7,318 bases of DNA from Gemmatimonadota bacterium (GTDB lineage: Bacteria; Gemmatimonadota; Gemmatimonadetes; Longimicrobiales; Gaopeijiaceae), in contig JAHEKK010000151.1 of the NCBI GenBank assembly GCA_024638395.1, positions 1-7,318 on the forward strand. The letters run 5' to 3'. The notes under the pieces were generated by a model, which searched no databases, was not told the origin of the DNA, and saw nothing but the letters and a program-made list of their open reading frames with translations. Shown here piece after piece: positions 1 through 6,196 of this stretch (positions are counted from its first letter, which is position 1; every line of letters starts with the position of its first letter). Made by a program: the position numbers and the translations under genes.

Positions 1-62
1 CGCTCCTGCCGGCCGCGAGGGCTGCCCGGGTGGATCCGGCCCTGGCCATGCGTGCCGAGTGA
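1..62 (+). CDS. C-terminal end of an FtsX/MacB-type ABC permease (partial)
   Basis: Only the last 19 codons and the TGA stop (60-62) lie inside the window, in the frame starting at base 3. They read LLPAARAARVDPALAMRAE. This is the usual ending of MacB/FtsX-fold permeases of the ADOP type: a last transmembrane helix followed by a 'P-A-R-R-A-x-x-V-D-P-x-x-A-L-R-x-E' tail. The broken minus-strand permease of this window ends in a similar way (S-A-R-R-A-G-R-T-N-P-V-L-A-L-K-E-D). The gene converges on that permease. Which permease subtype it is, and whether the rest is intact, cannot be judged from 19 residues. Confidence 0.7.
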   Translation, partial: LLPAARAARVDPALAMRAE

Positions 63-112
63 AGCGGCCGACCGCGGGGATCCGAACGCGATGGCCTGGG
101 TGGCGGCGCCTA

Positions 113-157
113 CCATGGGTTGAAGCTTCGTCTCTCTCGACGAAGGAGGAACCATGG
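113..157. terminator. Compound inverted repeat between convergent permease genes
   Basis: The core is a perfect 7-bp stem, CTTCGTC (126-132) with GACGAAG (139-145), around a 6-base TCTCTC loop. After a 4x4 internal mismatch, a second stem pairs CCATGG+TT (113-121, one G bulged) with AACCATGG (150-157). It sits in the 115-bp gap between two converging genes, where a bidirectional terminator would be expected. No T-run follows on either strand, so intrinsic termination is uncertain. Confidence 0.35.
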
Positions 158-158
158 A

Positions 159-173
159 CGGGGCCTTGCCCCG
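159..173 (-). terminator. Hairpin just after the minus-strand permease stop
   Basis: CGGGGC (159-164) pairs with GCCCCG (168-173) around a 3-base loop. It begins five bases beyond the permease stop codon (180-178, minus strand). It is GC-rich and well placed for 3' end formation, but no T-tract follows. Confidence 0.3.
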
Positions 174-177
174 GGAA

Positions 178-2403
178 TCAATCCTCCTTCAGCGCCAGCA
201 CAGGGTTGGTGCGGCCCGCCCGTCGCGCGGACAGCCATGCGGCCCCGAGGGCTACGGACCCGAGGAGTACCGGGACGCCGATCCAGGTGCCCGGGGCCGG
301 CGAGTCGGCACCGAACAGGAACCCTGCAAGGAGTCGACTGGTGGCGAAGGCCGCCAGAAGTCCGACGGCGGTCCCCACGGCCACGAGCTTCATGCCGGAG
401 CCGATGAGGAGAGCAACCACGCCTCGGGCCGACGCGCCGAGGGACATACGGATGCCCATTTCGCGGGTACGTGACGAGACCGAGAAGCTGACGATGCCGT
501 AGAGGCCCAGGCTCGCGAGGGCCAAGGCCAGGGCGCCGAAGACCGATAGAAGTGCTGCGCCGGCCCGGGGAGGATAGAGTAGCAGGGCCAGGTGCTCCTC
601 CATGGTCGTCTCGGACATCCTGACAACGCCCGGAGCGAGCTCGTCGAAGATCCGTCGGGCATCGGCGAGGAGTGCCGCCGAGGGTCGTGTCCCCCGGACG
701 ACGTACTGAAGGCCAAGGGCCCTGGTGGTGGGCTCGAAGTCCGGAAGATACAGGTAGGGCCGAGGCGCCTCACCAATGGTTCGCACCTTCGTGTCGGCCG
801 CCACGCCCACGACTTCACGCTCCGTTCCGGACACCGCGATGAGCTGCCCCAGGGCGTTCTCTTCGGGCCAGAACCTGCGGCTGAAGGCCTCGGACACCAC
901 GACCTTGGGCGCGTCGCGGTCGACCGCTTCCTGGAAAACCCGGCCCTCCACGATTCCCACGTCCATGACGTCGAAGTACGAGGTCGAAACGACGGCGAAG
1001 TCGATGTCGTGGGCGGCCCGATCCGGCGAGGCCGGCTGGCCGGGGATTTCCATACCTGTGGTTTGTATGCCGAATCCCAGGGGCATCCGGTCCGTTTGAG
1101 CGACCGATGTAACGCCGGGCAGGCCCGTGAGTCGCTCGGCGATCTGCTCCTCCAACACCCGCGACTCCTCTATCCCGACCCCCGACATCTCGAAATTGGG
1201 CCAGACGATGGCAGCGTTGCCGGTGTAGAAGCCCGGATCCGCCTGCTGGGCCCGGCGGAGGGAGCCCAGGAACAAGGAGGCGCCGACGAGGAGCACCAGG
1301 GACAACGAGACCTGGGCCACGACCATGGTGTCCCGCAGCGAAAAGCGCCTCCCGCGACTCGAGGCCCCTCTCTTTCTGAGGGCGGCGACTACGTCTCGCC
1401 GGCTGGCCTGCAGCGCCGGAGCGAGTCCACAGAGTATGGCTCCGAGGAATGAGACTCCGGCCGTCCAGGCCATCACCCGGCCGTCTATCCTAAGATCGAG
1501 ATTGATGGGGATGGGGGTGGGTGGATTGAAGGCGCCGATCAGACCGACGGTCCATGAGGCAAGCAACCATCCCACCACTCCGCCGAGTAGACTGAGGAGC
1601 AGAGCCTCCACCAGAAGCTGACGCAGCAGATTTCCCCTGGTCGCCCCCAGGGCCAACCGCACTCCGATTTCTCCTTGCCGCTCCTCGCCTCGGGCGAGGA
1701 GGAACCCCGCCAGGTTGGTACAGGCTACGAGGAGGACCAGGCCGACGACGGCGAGCAGAAGCGCTGCGGTCGGATAGAGGTATCCGTCGATGCCCGGGTT
1801 GATGGACACGCGCTCCGTCGGGACGACCGACATGAGGCGGTTCATGTTGGTGTCGGGCAGATCCTCCGACCACCGGCGCGACAGGGCGTCGATGGATCCA
1901 TGCGCCTGTTCGGCGGAGATGCCGGGGAGCAGGCGGGCCTTCACGAAGATGCTCCGCGACCTGCGATTATCCAGCTGCCCTCCGCTGCTGGCTCCCGTCA
2001 CCGCGTCGGTCATGGTGAGGGGGGCCCAGACATCGGTTCGAATCCCCGGGAACGTTCCGGTGAAGTTGTCGGGTGCGATCCCGACGATGGTATAGGGGCG
2101 GTGATTGATGCGGATGTCCTGGCCGATGACGGCGGCCTCCCCGCCGTAGGCTTCGAGCCAGAAGCCGTGGCCCAGCACCGCGACCCAGTTCTCGCCGGGT
2201 CCGGATTCGTCTTCGCTGTCGAAGAGCCGGCCCATCTCCGGTTGGATCCCGAGAAGGGGGAAGTAGCCGCCTGACACCAGCTCCCCCAGGAGAATCCGGG
2301 GAGCTTCTTCGGGGCCTCCCTGGGCTATGAAGGTTCGAGTGCCGGCAGCGTCTACGAAGACCTCGTTCTGGTTTCTGAGCTCCTGTAGGTCGATGTACGA
2401 CAT
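178..2403 (-). CDS. C-terminal 741-aa portion of the ADOP permease (after the stop)
   Basis: This open stretch follows the in-frame TGA and opens with ATG 2403. It holds most of the MacB-like periplasmic domain (to about residue 200, with V-G-I-A-P-D-N-F-T-G at 107-116). A first FtsX domain follows at about 209-340 (helix near 212-236, then G-E-I-G-V-R-L-A-L-G-A-T). A helix near 360-380 leads into a second periplasmic domain to about 610. The second FtsX domain is at 612-740 (S-R-T-R-E-M-G-I-R-M-S-L-G-A at 644-657, with three membrane segments). It lacks TM1 of the first permease half. No ribosome-binding site stands at a useful distance before ATG 2403; the nearest GAGG is about 16 bases away. 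Independent translation therefore looks unlikely, although automated callers would report this as a gene. Confidence 0.7.
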   Translation of the reverse strand: MSYIDLQELRNQNEVFVDAAGTRTFIAQGGPEEAPRILLGELVSGGYFPLLGIQPEMGRLFDSEDESGPGENWVAVLGHGFWLEAYGGEAAVIGQDIRINHRPYTIVGIAPDNFTGTFPGIRTDVWAPLTMTDAVTGASSGGQLDNRRSRSIFVKARLLPGISAEQAHGSIDALSRRWSEDLPDTNMNRLMSVVPTERVSINPGIDGYLYPTAALLLAVVGLVLLVACTNLAGFLLARGEERQGEIGVRLALGATRGNLLRQLLVEALLLSLLGGVVGWLLASWTVGLIGAFNPPTPIPINLDLRIDGRVMAWTAGVSFLGAILCGLAPALQASRRDVVAALRKRGASSRGRRFSLRDTMVVAQVSLSLVLLVGASLFLGSLRRAQQADPGFYTGNAAIVWPNFEMSGVGIEESRVLEEQIAERLTGLPGVTSVAQTDRMPLGFGIQTTGMEIPGQPASPDRAAHDIDFAVVSTSYFDVMDVGIVEGRVFQEAVDRDAPKVVVSEAFSRRFWPEENALGQLIAVSGTEREVVGVAADTKVRTIGEAPRPYLYLPDFEPTTRALGLQYVVRGTRPSAALLADARRIFDELAPGVVRMSETTMEEHLALLLYPPRAGAALLSVFGALALALASLGLYGIVSFSVSSRTREMGIRMSLGASARGVVALLIGSGMKLVAVGTAVGLLAAFATSRLLAGFLFGADSPAPGTWIGVPVLLGSVALGAAWLSARRAGRTNPVLALKED

Positions 2404-2421
2404 CGTGGCGTACTCGAAGCC

Positions 2422-2871
2422 TCACGAGTCACGCATGTAGACGTCGACGAGCTCGTCTGCGTTCTGGGCGGGGAAAGGCCGGAACAGGACCGAAGTGATC
2501 ACTCCGAAGGCGGCCGAATTCGCACCGATGCCCAGCCCCAGGGAGAGGGCGGCCACCGCCGTGAACAACGGGGTCTGCTTCAGGCGTCGAAGGGCGTAGC
2601 GCCCGTCCACCAGAAGGGCGTCCAGGGGCCCGCGGCGGCCGGACTTCGGCGGGTGGCCACCATAGGGAGCGGATTTCTGCCGCAGTAGGCGGCGGGCCGC
2701 GACGGCGTCCTTCACGACGAACCGGATGTCGGAGACGGCGCGCCCGATTCTCCCTGAGGCCGAGCGTGGACGGGGGCGGGCCAACAGCTCCTCGATCTCC
2801 GCCGGATGATCCTGCCGCAGGTTCCTGGGGTAGAGAGCGAGGAGCCAGCGACGCCACCCCCGGGGCTTCAT
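2422..2871 (-). CDS. N-terminal 149-aa portion of the ADOP permease (before the stop)
   Basis: This is the part that would be translated from the well-supported start (SD GGAGG at 2881-2877, coupled to the PadR gene by ATGA). Residues 1-35 form the short cytoplasmic domain typical of ADOP N-termini, with W-L-L-A-L-Y-P-R-N and a basic/acidic helix. Residues of about 75-140 carry L-D-A-L-L-V-D-G-R-Y-A-L-R-R-L and then one transmembrane helix (F-T-A-V-A-A-L-S-L-G-L-G-I-G-A-N-S). It stops at V-D-V-Y-M-R-D-S, just where the periplasmic domain begins. As a free product it would be a single-span membrane stub with no FtsX domain. Confidence 0.65.
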   Translation of the reverse strand: MKPRGWRRWLLALYPRNLRQDHPAEIEELLARPRPRSASGRIGRAVSDIRFVVKDAVAARRLLRQKSAPYGGHPPKSGRRGPLDALLVDGRYALRRLKQTPLFTAVAALSLGLGIGANSAAFGVITSVLFRPFPAQNADELVDVYMRDS

Positions 2872-3212
2872 GGCGCCCTCCGGGGCAGCAAAGACTTCTG
2901 GCGCGCCGAGTCGAGGACCCGCTCGAGGATCTCGAGCTCCTCGCGGAGGGCCTGCCGGCCCGCCGGGGTGATCCGCCAATACCTGCGGCGGGTGTCGCCG
3001 CTCTCGTCGGGTCGCTCGCCACTCTCCCGGATCCACTCGTCCGCCGCGAGGCGCTTCAGTGACCCGTAGAGGCTTCCCGGGCCCAACGTGACCCGTCCCT
3101 CGGTTCGTCGTTCTACTTCGTCGACGATGCCGAGCCCGTGGCGTGGCGCGTCGGCAAGGGCCAGGAGTACGTGGAAGCAGGCAGTGGGCATGGTCCGGTT
3201 CGGAACCGTCAC
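2868..3212 (-). CDS. PadR-family transcriptional repressor
   Basis: A 114-aa winged-helix protein of normal length for small PadR regulators. The helix-turn-helix covers about residues 11-64 (F-H-V-L-L-A-L-A-D, H-G-L-G-I, then the PadR hallmark G-P-G-S-L-Y-G-S-L-K-R-L at 44-55). The wing follows as T-R-R-R-Y-W-R-I-T-P-A-G-R at 74-86, and a C-terminal helix probably mediates dimerisation. The start is GTG 3212, chosen because GGAG lies eight bases upstream; ATG 3191 would remove seven residues and is possible. The stop overlaps the permease start in ATGA, so the two are translationally coupled. In Acidobacteria and Gemmatimonadota such PadR genes typically precede ADOP permeases and are thought to repress their own operon; the tandem palindromes just upstream fit that. 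The signal it senses is unknown. Confidence 0.93.
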   Translation of the reverse strand: MTVPNRTMPTACFHVLLALADAPRHGLGIVDEVERRTEGRVTLGPGSLYGSLKRLAADEWIRESGERPDESGDTRRRYWRITPAGRQALREELEILERVLDSARQKSLLPRRAP

Positions 3213-3233
3213 GGTCGCGCTCCGTCAATAGAC

Positions 3234-3265
3234 TATCAGATGTCGATATTTATCAGATTCTGATA
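3234..3265 (-). promoter_or_regulatory. Tandem palindromic operator upstream of padR
   Basis: TATCAGATTCTGATA (3251-3265) is a perfect 7-bp inverted repeat around one central base. A second, imperfect copy TATCAGATGTCGATA (3234-3248) matches it at 12 of 15 positions, with its centre 17 bp away. Both lie 22-53 bp upstream of the PadR start, where promoter elements are expected, in an AT-rich island within GC-rich DNA. The dyads suit a dimeric winged-helix repressor, and autoregulation by the adjacent PadR is the simplest reading. No clear -35/-10 pair could be fixed. Confidence 0.65.
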
Positions 3266-3279
3266 GATACGGACCCGGG

Positions 3280-3303
3280 GCCGCCGAAGTTTCAGGGCGG
3301 CGG
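3280..3303 (-). terminator. Possible terminator hairpin after the beta-barrel gene
   Basis: GCCGCC (3280-3285) pairs with GGCGGC (3296-3301); in an alternative register CCGCCG (3281-3286) pairs with CGGCGG (3298-3303). The loop is 10-11 bases. It lies 9-32 bases past the stop of the minus-strand beta-barrel gene and before the padR operator, so it would separate the two units. No T-run follows. Confidence 0.3.
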
Positions 3304-3311
3304 GCGGATGG

Positions 3312-3941
3312 TCAGGGGATCAGGTCGAGCCTGAGGCCCAGGCCGAAGGACACATAGGACATGGGCGTTCCCAGCTCCGTCGCGTCGGAGCCGAGATCGA
3401 CGCCGGGGTCCAGGGTTTCGAACTGTGCCCCGGCTGTCACGGCGAACCGGTCTCCGATGGCGACCAGAACCCCCGCGGCCGTATGAATCGCCCACGTGTC
3501 TTCCGTCTCGATGGTTGCCGCGACGATGGACGACTCTGCCGTCCGGCGACTGGCACCTGCGCGGAACCAGGGTCTCAACCGGCGGTCGGTCGACAATTGG
3601 GCCTCCATGCCCGCAAAGAGCCCGGAGGCCCGCACGTTGCCCCGCGAGCTGCACTGCCCGCAATCGAAGGAGACGCGGTCCCAGCCTCCGTACACCGAGA
3701 GCGGCGAGAACACACGGACCAACACCATGCCCGTGAGTCCCAGCGAAGCGTCCGGGCCCTGATCTCCGAAGGCAGACACCGGCGTGGTGACCCGGGGCAC
3801 GAGCTCGACGGCCAACCGGCTCTGCGCCGTACCGCCCGGTGCCAGGGTAGCCATGGCCACCAGGGCTGCCAGAAGAGGGTCGAGGAGCGGGAACGTTGGC
3901 CGAGGTACCGGTCGGTGGCTTTCTCTGGATGCTTCGAGCAT
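3312..3941 (-). CDS. Secreted, probably outer-membrane beta-barrel protein
   Basis: A 209-aa protein whose first 40 residues look like a signal peptide: basic residues (R6, R10, R14), a hydrophobic stretch L-L-D-P-L-L-A-A-L-V-A-M-A-T-L-A, and a likely cleavage after G-T-A (37-39). The mature part alternates polar and hydrophobic residues in short Gly-rich strands (V-Y-G-G-W-D-R-V; L-F-A-G-M-E-A-Q-L; W-F-R-A-G-A; A-A-G-V-L-V-A-I-G). It ends in V-S-F-G-L-G-L-R-L-D-L, as small eight-stranded barrels do. Two cysteines form C-x-x-C (94, 97) in a loop after S-F-D. ATG 3941 was chosen because the longer reading to 4037 adds a non-signal-like basic stretch; an AAGG sits only two bases before this ATG, so the exact start is uncertain. 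No enzyme motif or specific family is recognised. It lies upstream of padR on the same strand, but with its own likely terminator. Confidence 0.75.
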   Translation of the reverse strand: MLEASRESHRPVPRPTFPLLDPLLAALVAMATLAPGGTAQSRLAVELVPRVTTPVSAFGDQGPDASLGLTGMVLVRVFSPLSVYGGWDRVSFDCGQCSSRGNVRASGLFAGMEAQLSTDRRLRPWFRAGASRRTAESSIVAATIETEDTWAIHTAAGVLVAIGDRFAVTAGAQFETLDPGVDLGSDATELGTPMSYVSFGLGLRLDLIP

Positions 3942-3963
3942 GACCTTCGTGCATTGGGGGCGT

Positions 3964-3984
3964 GGCCGGGCGCCGGCCCTTTTT
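3964..3984 (+). terminator. Plus-strand intrinsic terminator in the divergent region
   Basis: GGCCGG (3964-3969) pairs with CCGGCC (3973-3978) around a GCG loop. It is followed by C and five T's (3980-3984) on the plus strand, the best Rho-independent signal in the window. No plus-strand gene precedes it between 63 and here. On the minus strand the same hairpin would lie about 22 bases before the beta-barrel gene's start codon. Confidence 0.5.
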
Positions 3985-4086
3985 CGTCCGGGCCGTTGGC
4001 TGCACAAGAGGTTAGGCCGGTGTCGAGAGATCGCCAAGCTCCGTGGGCGTCAGGGGGGCGGAGACCGCCGCCAGGGCGGCTGTTCG

Positions 4087-4103
4087 GCAGCGGTACCCGC
4101 TGC
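4087..4103 (+). other. GC hairpin in the leader of the MutS-like gene
   Basis: GCAGCGG (4087-4093) pairs perfectly with CCGCTGC (4097-4103) over a TAC loop. Just upstream, GCCGC (4067-4071) pairs with GCGGC (4076-4080). Both fall 100-150 bases ahead of the MutS-like start in sequence that does not look coding. A short T-run (4119-4122) follows at a distance. The role is unknown; a structured 5' leader is one possibility. Confidence 0.3.
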
Positions 4104-4210
4104 GTGACGGACCGCCGGTTTTCGTCCATCTTGTTGGGCCGCCCACGGGCCTGTGGTTCCCAGGTCGCCCTTCGCCCGGTTCCTCCCATCCGACCCGCCA
4201 AGGACTCCAG

Positions 4211-6067
4211 TTGACCTCTACCGCGACGACGTCCCCCTCCCGTGTACCGGCAGACCCCCGGGAGGTGTATCGGGCACGGGCGACGGACTTCGACCGGGAA
4301 GCGGTGGAGAAGCAGTCTTCGGTGAATCGGTTCGCCCGGGCCCGCCTGGTTCTTTTCCTACTGACGGCTTTCCTGACATGGACCGTCCTCGGGTGGGGCT
4401 GGGGAGCCCCGGCTGTAGCGGCGCTCGTCGCCATGACCCTCCTCTTCGTGGTGATGGTGAGGCGCCACCGCAGGGCTCGGTTGCGACTGCGGCGCGTCGA
4501 GATCATGGCCGAGGTCAACCGCGAAGCCGTGGCCCGGGTGGACCGGGATTGGAGTGGGATTCCCGAGCCTCCCGCCTTCGACGTGGCCGGCAACCACGAC
4601 TACGCCAAGGACCTCGATCTGGCGGGGTATGCGTCACTTCTGCATCTGGTCGGGACCTGCGGCACGGCGCCGGGATGGAAGACGCTATGGGGGTGGCTGC
4701 AGGGGCCGGCCGGTGCGGAAGACCTGCGGCGCCGCCAGGAGGCGGCGGCTGAGCTGGCCGACGATCTGGACTTCCGGGACGCCGTGTCCGCAGAGGCCCG
4801 GTTGGTGGACGAAGGCCTTGGCAAGGGGCTCGATGGCTTTCTCGCCTGGGCCGAAGGGGTGCCCTCTGAGGTGGGCCGCCGGCGATGGCTCTACTGGGCT
4901 GCGAGGCTGCTGGCCGTGATCAATGTCGTCTTCCTGGTCCTCCGGGTCCTGGAGGTGATCCCCACCGCCCCACTCGCCTGGTCCCTCTTGATCTCCACCG
5001 CCGTGGTTGCGCCCTATGTCCGGTCCATGCACCGGTTCTTTGCCCAGGCGGAGGGCAATGAAGCGGGCGTTCGCGAGTACGGGCCGCTGATGGCTCTTTT
5101 GGGGGATGCGAGCCTGGAATCGACGTGGGGCCGGGAGGCCCGGGAGCGCCTGACTTCCGGCGACCGGGCTGCCGCCGACGAGATCGACGCCCTGCGCCGG
5201 CTGCTGGACCTGGCCGAGGTCCGGCGTTCACCGCTCTTTCATGGGCCCCTCCTTCTGATCCTGCTGTGGGACGTGCACGTACTCCGGGGTCTCGAAGCGT
5301 GGCGTCGGCGTTCAGGAAGCCACGTTCGGGATTGGCTCGCCGTGCTTGGTGAGGCTGAAGCGCTCACGGCTCTTGGAGGACTGGCGCACCAGAACCCGGA
5401 GTGGGTCGACGCCGCGGTCGACGGGACGTCGGACCGGATCCGGGGCAGGTCCTTGGCCCACCCTCTGATCCCTCCGGATGTGCGTGTTGCCAACGATGTG
5501 GAAGTGGGGCCTGCAGGCTCCTTTTTGTTGGTGACCGGATCCAACATGTCGGGGAAGTCGACCCTCCTGCGGGCCATAGGGCTGAACGCCGTCCTGGGAC
5601 AGGCTGGGGGCCGCGTGTGCGCACGGGGCTTCTCCATTCCGCCGGCGCGGGTCGTCACCTCCATGCGAGTGGATGACTCGCTGGCCGGCGGCGTCTCCTT
5701 CTTCATGGCCGAGCTTCGGCGGCTGAAGCACGTGGTGGACGTCGCGGAGTCGGAAAAGGGTGGGCGGTGCGTCTTCCTCCTGGACGAGATCCTGCAGGGT
5801 ACGAACTCCGCGGAGAGGCGTGTCGCAGCTCGATCGGTCGTTCGTCAACTCGTTGCGGCTGGGGCAATTGGGGCCGTGACCACCCATGACCTCAGCCTCG
5901 CGGGGACTCCCGACCTGGAGCGGATCGCCGTCCCCGTCCACTTCACGGAAACCGTGGGTGGGGGAGGAGAAGGGCTGACCTTCGACTACCGGCTTCGCCC
6001 GGGAATCGCCCAGTCGACGAACGCACTGAAGCTGCTCAAGCTCGTGGGCCTCGGCGACGGGGAGTAA
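4211..6067 (+). CDS. Membrane-anchored MutS-related ATPase
   Basis: A 618-aa protein starting at TTG 4211. AAGGA lies six bases upstream, and the open frame before it (from 4043) is low-complexity and unlike the family. Two membrane helices lie at about 46-61 and 66-83, followed by a basic stretch. A MutS core/lever-like region follows (D-L-D-L at 134-137, R-R-Q-E-A at 174-178), interrupted by a second helix pair at about 227-246 and 252-270. The C-terminal MutS ATPase is intact: Walker A G-S-N-M-S-G-K-S-T (443-451), signature D-S-L-A-G-G-V-S-F-F-M-A-E (489-501), Walker B V-F-L-L-D-E (521-526) followed by G-T-N-S, and the switch histidine T-T-H-D (H559). The N-terminal mismatch-reading domain with its Phe-x-Glu motif is absent, so it is not the repair protein MutS. 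The cellular role of this subfamily is not known. It is probably transcribed alone, 129 bp before sdhC. Confidence 0.9.
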   Translation: MTSTATTSPSRVPADPREVYRARATDFDREAVEKQSSVNRFARARLVLFLLTAFLTWTVLGWGWGAPAVAALVAMTLLFVVMVRRHRRARLRLRRVEIMAEVNREAVARVDRDWSGIPEPPAFDVAGNHDYAKDLDLAGYASLLHLVGTCGTAPGWKTLWGWLQGPAGAEDLRRRQEAAAELADDLDFRDAVSAEARLVDEGLGKGLDGFLAWAEGVPSEVGRRRWLYWAARLLAVINVVFLVLRVLEVIPTAPLAWSLLISTAVVAPYVRSMHRFFAQAEGNEAGVREYGPLMALLGDASLESTWGREARERLTSGDRAAADEIDALRRLLDLAEVRRSPLFHGPLLLILLWDVHVLRGLEAWRRRSGSHVRDWLAVLGEAEALTALGGLAHQNPEWVDAAVDGTSDRIRGRSLAHPLIPPDVRVANDVEVGPAGSFLLVTGSNMSGKSTLLRAIGLNAVLGQAGGRVCARGFSIPPARVVTSMRVDDSLAGGVSFFMAELRRLKHVVDVAESEKGGRCVFLLDEILQGTNSAERRVAARSVVRQLVAAGAIGAVTTHDLSLAGTPDLERIAVPVHFTETVGGGGEGLTFDYRLRPGIAQSTNALKLLKLVGLGDGE

Positions 6068-6196
6068 CTTGCCTATACTGACAGGGACTTGCGATCCCGC
6101 CCGGGGACTCGCTCAAAGCAACCGGCCTCCCCGGTCCCGACCTTCCCATAGTCGATACTCGACGACCATTCACTCCCACCGACAGAACCAGCGCTC
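6068..6196 (+). promoter_or_regulatory. Upstream region of the succinate dehydrogenase operon
   Basis: This 129-bp gap must carry the sdh promoter unless sdhC is read from the MutS-like gene. A -10-like TATACT (6074-6079) lies right after the preceding stop, with no good -35. ACTTGC occurs twice exactly 20 bp apart (6067-6072, 6087-6092), flanking it. Small dyads are ACCGG/CCGGT (6121-6135) and GTCGA-TAC-TCGAC (6150-6162). None can be assigned firmly. Confidence 0.3.

Larger units (their letters stand above)
178..2871 (-). pseudogene. ADOP-type ABC permease (duplicated FtsX fold), broken by an in-frame TGA
   Basis: Read on the minus strand from ATG 2871 to the TGA at 180-178, this is 897 codons with a single interruption, a TGA at codon 150 (2424-2422). 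There is no frameshift: both halves are in the same frame. The order is an N-terminal cytoplasmic segment (W-L-L-A-L-Y-P-R near residue 10), TM1 with L-G-L-G-I-G-A-N-S-A-A-F, a MacB-like periplasmic domain, a first FtsX domain, a second periplasmic domain and a second FtsX domain. That is the full ADOP layout at its usual length of roughly 800-900 residues. The start is well supported: GGAGG lies five bases upstream, and the ATG overlaps the PadR stop in ATGA. No ABC ATPase is nearby, as is usual for these orphan permeases, whose substrate is unknown. Unless the TGA is read through or is a sequence error, the gene is inactive. Confidence 0.8.

Noticed and set aside
154..474. Plus-strand 106-codon frame with AAGGAGG four bases before its ATG
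   Set aside because: The start signal is excellent, but the product is Arg/Gly/Pro-rich with no domain and is antisense to the permease C-terminus. It is kept only as a question in the findings.
592..1452. Long plus-strand open frame (286 codons) opposite the permease
   Set aside because: It lies wholly antisense to well-supported permease domains. Its composition (Gly, Arg, His, Asp rich, no hydrophobic core) is that of a shadow frame in GC-rich DNA, and no SD precedes it.
2422..2424. TGA as selenocysteine or reassigned codon
   Set aside because: Selenocysteine would be out of place in this periplasmic linker, no clear selenocysteine hairpin was seen after it, and other genes in the window end on TGA.
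2422..3228. 268-codon version of the permease N-terminal frame starting at 3228
   Set aside because: The first 119 codons overlap padR in another frame and are Arg/Pro-rich. The true start is ATG 2871, with GGAGG and the ATGA coupling.
3942..4042. Sigma-70 promoter for the beta-barrel gene
   Set aside because: TTGTGC and TTGGCT hexamers exist on the two strands, but none has a -10 hexamer at 16-18 bp.
4043..4210. 56-codon N-terminal extension of the MutS-like protein
   Set aside because: It is Gly/Pro/Arg-rich, contains hairpins, and the TTG at 4211 has a well-spaced AAGGA. Family members are about 600 residues long.
3483..4214. Plus-strand 243-codon frame across the beta-barrel gene and divergent region
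   Set aside because: Antisense to a gene with a signal peptide and barrel strands; it crosses the terminator hairpin and has a shadow-like composition.
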